64,000 nt of DNA, from contig CM033408.1 in NCBI GenBank assembly GCA_019426215.1, positions 8,993,077-9,057,076 on the forward strand. Reading direction: 5' to 3'. Positions within the stretch are counted from its first letter, which is position 1. The number at the start of each line of letters is the position of its first letter. This document shows positions 59,101 to 64,000 of the stretch, piece after piece. The notes under the pieces are model-generated. The model had not been told where the DNA came from. It searched no databases and saw only the letters and a list, made by a program, of their open reading frames with translations. This stretch comes from Buddleja alternifolia. Lineage: Eukaryota > Streptophyta > Magnoliopsida > Lamiales > Scrophulariaceae. A program made the translations under genes and the position numbers.

Positions 59101-62100
59101 TTATTGTTAAAAAAGTGGCATATTATTTATTTTATAATTATGTATAATTATTTTTTTTCCTCGATAAGGCGTCGCCACGCCGCGCCTCGCCGCGCCATAC
59201 GCCATGGGACCCTTGTCGCCACGCCGCGCCATTCGCCATTAACAACTATGCACCCTCTTGTATTACTAGGCATGAAACTGAGGACTGATAATGTTGTCTT
59301 ATTCTTCGGTTTAGGGAAATACCTTGCATATTACATATTCTTTGTATTATTGTTGCAGGATGCATCATGGACCAGTGTCATCTATATCTTTCACTGATGA
59401 ACAATTGATTGTCAGTGGTTCATCTCTTGGTAGTATTTCAATGTCCGATCTTTCATCCGATCAGCGGGTGGATACCTTGGGCACAGCTAGTTACACAGGT
59501 GTTTTTTACAGAACCTGCTATTTGTTATGCTCGTTCATCTTGGTACACTTTTTGTGTTTCTATTATTTCTTGACTTTTAGCTTAGGAAGTAAGATTTATA
59601 TTCCATGGGTAGTCTCTTATGTGCACATCAATTGACAAACTAAGTCTTGAAGTATGTATCTTGGATATCTTCCTTGATACTTCATATTGCCTCCTTGAAT
59701 AACTATTGTTACTTGTAGAGTCAAATATATTATCAGGAGGGGCATGAATCAGTCTGAAAACTGTAGGATGCAAAGAAAATTGCTCTGTGTTTCAGTTATT
59801 TATATTGGGGATATTTTACTTGAGTATTAAAAGTTCCAATTGGATAAAAATTGTCAATTTTTTTCTGAACACAGTTCTTTGCTTTGTGAAATGTTGGAGT
59901 AGCTCTCCATTTTATTTGACTGAACGTGTAGCATATTTTGTTAAATGGTGGACTGCTACTACAAAATACTAATGACTCTCTTTATGCTATGTGCAGATTG
60001 GTACTTTTACTTTATTCGACTGCATATGGTTGAACACAGTTTTGACAAACAGTTGGCAGACCATTATAAGCTAGACAAATTTGTAAAGCAGTCTTTCAGA
60101 TTAGGAAATATGCTCCCCATTAAAAGCTTCGTATTATGGTCTTAAATCTTAATTTAGCTTAAACAGACTTCTATGGGTTCACTGAACCCCTCTGTTAGAA
60201 AAGCCAGGCAGTAAATTTTGTATCTTTTCATATAACTTCTCACCTCAAAATGGCTGAAGGACTAGTCCTTGGATGTGAATTTGGTATATCCTCCAGATCC
60301 TCTCCCCTTTGGTCTCTTTGCAGTATAATCACAATTTGGAACCAGATTCTAACTTCTACTTCTAAAACCGAACTCTTATGTTTTATTATCATCTTGAACA
60401 ACTTTACTATCGCCGCCTTTTTTAAATGTTTGCCATGTCTTGTCTTCTATTTAAGAAGTCTTCTGCCATATCGGTGCCTCTGTAAGGCGCTTTGGAGACC
60501 TGGTGCAATAGAAAATTTTCTGTTTAAGTCCTTATGTTTGTATTTTTGCTGGAAATTTTTTCTTAAAGAAACTGGACGTGGTGCATATTTTTTAACATTT
60601 CCATATTTTATACCCTGCTATACAAGGATGCATCTTTCATTAAAGAATAGTTGAGAAAACATCTAGAGATTGCATGAGATGCTGTGATGCTGCATGTCTA
60701 TGTGTAGAGGTGTCAAGTTCATGAGTAACGTCATCTTCAATCGAAGTATTCTAGGCTACTCAATGGTATTAGGCAATATCTTGGGGCAACTGTCTTTATG
60801 TCCCAATTTTGATTCATTAGGTGGAAATGCTAAGAAAAAAGGTCGTGTTAGATAGAAGTCATAGCACTAATTACTGCAATTTCAACCATTAGTATTGATA
60901 TTTATCCCTGTGTGTGCACTTTCTTGCAGGAGGCATAAAAACATTGTGTTTGAACCCGAGCTCCTACTTACTCTTTGCTGGATCAAGTGCAGGCTATGCA
61001 TCATGTTGGGACCTAAGGTATGCATGCCCAAGACTGTTTTTCCTCTTCACATAGCGTGTGTTTGGATGGAGGGACTTGATAGCCATGGATTTTCATCAAC
61101 AAATCCATTGACTTTGTTTGGATGATTTTAAGTTGTAATGAATTTCAACTCTGTTGGTGCTCATTTTGAGCTAGTTTCTTAATCACTATGGTGGATTTCA
61201 AATGACTCCATTTTAGAGTCATTTGAAATCCTTCTTCCAAATCTACTCCTCAAATTCAAATCCAATAATCCAAACACAACCTTAGGTTCTTCGGCTTTGC
61301 TAGATATAGTATTGCTACTTTTATGTGTTTTTTCTCTTATTGCTCGCTAATTGTGAGAAATTTCTACACTGCGAATTTGCTTTGTTTTGTTACTGGCTAT
61401 AGTGTAAGAGATGCCAACTGTTCAAGTGATTCCAGTCGGTCGAACTCATTTCTTAAAAAGCAATCACAATCAGTCCTAATCCATTTCCTTCACTAAGAAT
61501 ATAAATCTAATCCCTCTTAAAATGATAGGTATTTATAACAAGAGAGAAATATTGGACAGTTTTGGAAGTTCTTTGCTTTAAGGGGTTTAAATTTGTCCTT
61601 TTTGTTGATCTAGTCCTATGTGATCGTGGTCGAATTTTATGTCAACTTATGTCAGTTTGGGTCTTGGTTCGCCTATGAACTCAAACTCCAAGGTAGAGGA
61701 ATTACCTGAAACCATGTTAAAAGTCATTAGGGTGGTCATGGAGAAGACCCTCCGATAGTAAAATCAGCAAAGATTGATAGGTCAAATAGATCACGAATTG
61801 TAAGCTTGATAAATCCAAATGGACATACCTAAATTGACTTTAGGTATTTATAAAGTTTACTTCATCCTCAATTCTCAAGGATACACATAATTGTCTTCTC
61901 GAGGGCCACATGGTCATGATCGATGTCCCTTACTCCGGTTGGACCTGAAGTCTGGGCTGGGTAAGATCCAGGTCTGGCTTGGCCCAGCTAAGAAGATGCT
62001 GGTTGTAGAGTGTTATGTGATTCTTTACAAGTATAGAGGACTCTCTGGTCTTCTTGTCTCTCAAAAACCAGACTTATCACTATCTAAAACAGCATTACCG

Positions 62101-63554
62101 AGCACTCACATGCTTGTCCACGAAATAATATTTGTCCTAAGAATATTTGGAAAAAAATGTGTGTAATACTAATATTGACAGCATTGTTTATGATACTGTT
62201 GAGATAAGATTTAATGGATAATTTAGTCTACCATAAGCTCTGCAGAATAATACATCCTTACTGAATTAGACATTTATCCTATTCAATTAACATAGCCGTC
62301 TAAATCTGTACTTTAGAGTAGAGATGCTGCAAATATTGAGCAGCAAGTCAACTTTTAGTGCTTTGACCCCAATTATCAAGAAGGTGAAATGATTTAGGTT
62401 CAAGTTGAAATCTGAAAAGCACAAACATTTTGATTATGTGAAGGAATATATCACTAAGTATTGTCATGTATTGGTAGATCTCGAATATATAGGGCACCAG
62501 CTGTTTGCTTATGCAGCTTCTTTTAGCCCGTATCGAGGAACTATATAACAGTGTGCATGTAATACAGTGTAAGATTCTCTGAAGACAAGTGGGTTAGGCA
62601 TTTATAAAGAGAAAAGAGAATTGTCGTGGATAAACATTATATAATTTGAATTATTATCATCACATCTGTAAGACATTTTCAACTTTCAGCTATCATGTCT
62701 TTTGAAGATAATCTAATATTCCCAAACTACCAATTCCTTACCAAAAAATAAAATAAATCCAAGTTCATGAATATGATTGTATGAAGAGAAATCTCAATAG
62801 TCTAAGAAAATTGAAATTTGTTTAGTGATATATATATCTTCTCTGCATTGATGAATTTGCTTGGACTTTTTGACATAGGGGTTTGAAGGTTTAGGGAAGT
62901 TTTGAATTATTCGGAGGAATCATTTACAAAAAAGACTGATGTAGAAAAATAGACCAAAATCTATCTTTACAAAGTGAATTAATATGCTTATGATAGTTGG
63001 AGTAGGTACATATTAACCTACATTTTCTTCTCTTGGTTTATTTACTCTCTCTCTCTCTCTCTCTCTCTAGAGAGAGAGAGAGAGAGATGTACTTTCAGAC
63101 GTGTTTGTTCATAGTTGATCGAACTGGAACTACCATGGGAAAATACTGAATGGACATATTAATCTCCTCTTGGTTTGCCTGCAGGACAATGAGAAGTCTG
63201 TGGAACACCCGAGTTAGTCCCAATGCGCTATATTCTATGCATCACTTGCGAAACGACAAATCAACACTAGTTGTAGGTGGAATAGATGGAGTGTTAAGAA
63301 TCCTTGATCAGGACAGTGGGGAAGTATTATCAAGCTGCATTATGGAGGAAAATGGTAACATATATAGTCGTTCAAGAGACAGGAACATAGTTATTGAGAA
63401 AAGGAGAGGAATAAGGCTTTCAGAAGATGATCGTATTGATCTGATGCCAAATCGACCTCCTATAGCGTGCTTGGCTGTTGGGATGCAGAAAGTTGTTACC
63501 ACACACAGTGACAGATATGTTCGCGTTTGGAAGTTCAGGACAGACTTATGGTAA
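51392..63554 (+). CDS. F-box/WD-40 repeat protein (At3g52030-like), nine exons
   Basis: Exons: 51392-51558, 51999-52202, 53070-53124, 53923-54021, 55571-55674, 56325-56414, 59359-59498, 60930-61017 and 63185-63554. All introns are GT-AG, all phases match, and the sum is 1,317 bases (438 residues plus TAA). The N-terminus has a proline/arginine stretch (PPPLKKRRRTST, a possible nuclear signal), then an F-box near residues 27-56 (DALGNDVLSKIFAFLDL, CAVCKSW). A linker leads to WD-like blades: WKGHSAG (about 117), KVMRLWS (142), RIYIWRR (182), RVRVFDL (225), GSISMSDL (260), SCWDLR (311), GGIDGVLRILD and YVRVWKF near the end. F-box proteins link Skp1 of an SCF ubiquitin ligase to substrates; WD blades bind the substrate. 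Target unknown. Overall layout matches the Arabidopsis At3g52030 type from memory. Confidence 0.92.
51713..51730 (+). repeat. Poly-G run in intron 1
   Basis: Eighteen consecutive G, preceded by the G-rich GGTGGGGGAGGAGAG. It lies in intron 1 of the F-box/WD-40 gene on the coding strand. Confidence 0.9.
52646..52671 (+). repeat. Poly-G run in intron 2
   Basis: GGGGGGGT followed by 18 consecutive G (52654-52671), after a T-rich stretch, in intron 2 of the F-box/WD-40 gene. Confidence 0.9.
54337..55020. mobile_element. TIR-bearing non-coding element in intron 4
   Basis: AAATTTCACTTTACCC at 54339-54354 is mirrored by GGGTAAAGTGAAATTT at 55001-55016, a 16-bp perfect inverted repeat. Just inside, CCCTTGAACTCTGG-type and GATTTGGGAGTAGGGG-type motifs repeat several times and contribute to the inverted structure. 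I could not define a target duplication, so the class (MULE or other) is open. No ORF. Confidence 0.6.
56071..56108 (+). repeat. Poly-G run in intron 5
   Basis: Six G, one C, then 31 consecutive G (56078-56108), in intron 5 of the F-box/WD-40 gene. The run is the longest homopolymer in the window. Confidence 0.9.
56611..56735 (+). repeat. ATT/ATG/ATC trinucleotide microsatellite in intron 6
   Basis: (ATT)n changes to TATGAT repeats and then to (ATC)n. The overlapping long frames of Y, D, H, I or M residues on both strands are artefacts of this repeat. Confidence 0.9.
56781..59250 (+). mobile_element. hAT element with GC-rich ends in intron 6
   Basis: The 2,470-bp insert starts CATAGATGAG and ends TTAACAACTATG, and it is flanked by a perfect 8-bp duplication CACCCTCT (56773-56780 and 59251-59258), the hAT signature. 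Both ends are rich in GGCG/CGCC motifs (56795-56935 and 59165-59240), likely subterminal transposase-binding repeats. It carries hAT transposase pieces at 57620-58405 and 58447-59012 on the plus strand, the same strand as the host gene. The middle of the transposase is deleted, so it is non-autonomous. Confidence 0.88.
57620..59012 (+). pseudogene. hAT transposase with BED zinc finger, internally deleted
   Basis: ATG 57620 opens a frame with WQYGELPDPKNTNNIKCIFC and KGGITRLKQHFVG, a BED-type zinc finger (C..C..H) that binds transposon ends. Then GPWVQAIGQFGPDMKPPTYHE and KYGCTIMADGWSDKKNRSLI mark the DUF659 start. The frame stops at TAG 58403-58405. Most of the RNase H-like catalytic core and hAT dimerisation region are absent. 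A C-terminal piece follows from about 58447: VFIKYNRSLIRRYDERNLID and DPISLEEIDESNEWLVGE, then an acidic tail. A frameshift near 58808 moves the tail into another frame (Glu/Asp-rich and a Gly run) ending at TAG 59010-59012. The product cannot be catalytic. Confidence 0.82.
61057..61281. mobile_element. MITE-like element with a central hairpin, intron 8
   Basis: The left end GTGTGTTTGGATGGAGGG and the right end (reverse complement) GGTTGTGTTTGGATTATTGG form an imperfect inverted repeat of the type 'TGTTTGGAT' frequent in plant MITEs. In the centre GGATTTCAAATGACTC (61193-61208) and its perfect reverse complement (61216-61231) flank a 7-base loop. No target duplication could be fixed. Confidence 0.55.
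61282..63044. other. Remainder of intron 8, no gene seen
   Basis: Non-coding AT-rich sequence. Frames of up to 91 codons (61891-62166) show no protein family. No repeat ends could be paired. Confidence 0.4.
63045..63087. repeat. (CT)12-(AG)9 palindromic microsatellite
   Basis: Twenty-four bases of CT repeat (63045-63068) run directly into an AG repeat (63069-63087), giving a perfect palindrome with arms of about 18-19 bases and no loop. It sits 98 bases before the last exon of the F-box/WD-40 gene. Confidence 0.9.
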
Positions 63555-64000
63555 TTAAATTATTGAAATTTTCTTAGGTTGCATTTGAATGAAAGGATTT
63601 GAGGTGAAGTCTAATAATGACTTCAATATTTGGTGGATTTCTTATCCATCGCGATAATTGAAAGAAAAGTGAAGGTCACGAAAGATCTAAAAATATTATA
63701 TTAAAGAATTCAAAACTTAATAGTAATTGAAATTTGTCCAAACAAGTCAGGAACTTACTATTGTGAATGTGAAATTATTAGCTCAAAATTTGTTCATACG
63801 TGACTCAAGTATTCATCTGTTTTTTGGTCTTGATGTTAGCATGTATGGCTTAGTCGAATGACATTGCTATATAAATTCTTAAAAATTGTATATTTGAGAG
63901 AAAATTACATGTACACTCCCTCACTTTAGTGCAAAATTACCAAAAATTCTTTGACCTTTTGAAAATTATAGAAAGTTTCCTTTATGTTAAGATATTCTAA
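63555..64000. other. 3' flank of the F-box/WD-40 gene
   Basis: No further ORF. No strong AATAAA-type signal stands out, but plant polyadenylation signals are loose. Part of 63570-63750 resembles MITE sequence (TTTGAATGAAAGGATTTG and similar), without clear ends. Confidence 0.4.

Noticed and set aside
61891..62166. 91-codon frame in intron 8
   Set aside because: No family features, and the F-box/WD-40 exons join cleanly across it.

Overview
The window is nuclear DNA of a flowering plant, most likely a eudicot. It is AT-rich, has plant-type GT-AG introns, and is crowded with nested plant transposons (a Sirevirus-type Ty1/copia element, Tat/Athila-clade Ty3/gypsy elements, MULE, hAT, PIF-like, LINE and SINE remnants). 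The order or family cannot be fixed from the sequence alone. Nothing bacterial, viral-episomal or organellar is visible.
Layout. 1-120: a 40-codon open tail ending in a stop, possibly the last exon of a gene lying to the left. 175-3541 and 17684-17977: decayed minus-strand copia-type LTR copies. 3542-17683: a complete 14.1-kb Sirevirus-like retrotransposon with two LTRs, 5-bp target duplication, primer site, gag, pol, a very long extra ORF and a polypurine tract; its coding regions are broken by stops, frameshifts and a lost integrase catalytic residue. 18314-21563: a minus-strand solo LTR of the same family, itself split by a Tat-like solo LTR. 21569-25638: tandem repeats and gene-free repetitive DNA. 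25639-38880: Tat-type gypsy sequence in two opposed pieces, with a MULE fragment and a LINE fragment between them. The main piece runs on the minus strand (gag, protease, RT, RNase H, second RNase H, integrase) and carries a plus-strand antisense ORF before its 3' LTR. 39070-41846: another copia LTR copy split by a MULE-type MITE that contains a further nested element. 41870-44839: the 5' part of an Athila/Tat-clade element on the minus strand. 45360-48480: a copia 3' remnant split by a solo LTR. 48488-51017: hAT-like MITE, PIF-like MITE and SINE.
The only convincingly intact host gene is at 51392-63554, plus strand: a nine-exon F-box/WD-40 repeat gene (438 residues), predicted to encode a substrate-recognition subunit of an SCF ubiquitin ligase. 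Its introns are swollen by a 2.5-kb hAT element, MITEs, microsatellites and long G runs, but every exon junction keeps frame.
The most unusual structure is the Tat element at 29518-38880. It shows GT-AG introns on both strands: one in the sense-strand archaeal-type RNase H domain and two in the antisense ORF. Second is the 4.2-kb extra ORF of the Sirevirus, together with a CpG-bearing AGCGY motif scattered through that whole element. All family names come from recognising motifs by eye; no database search was possible.
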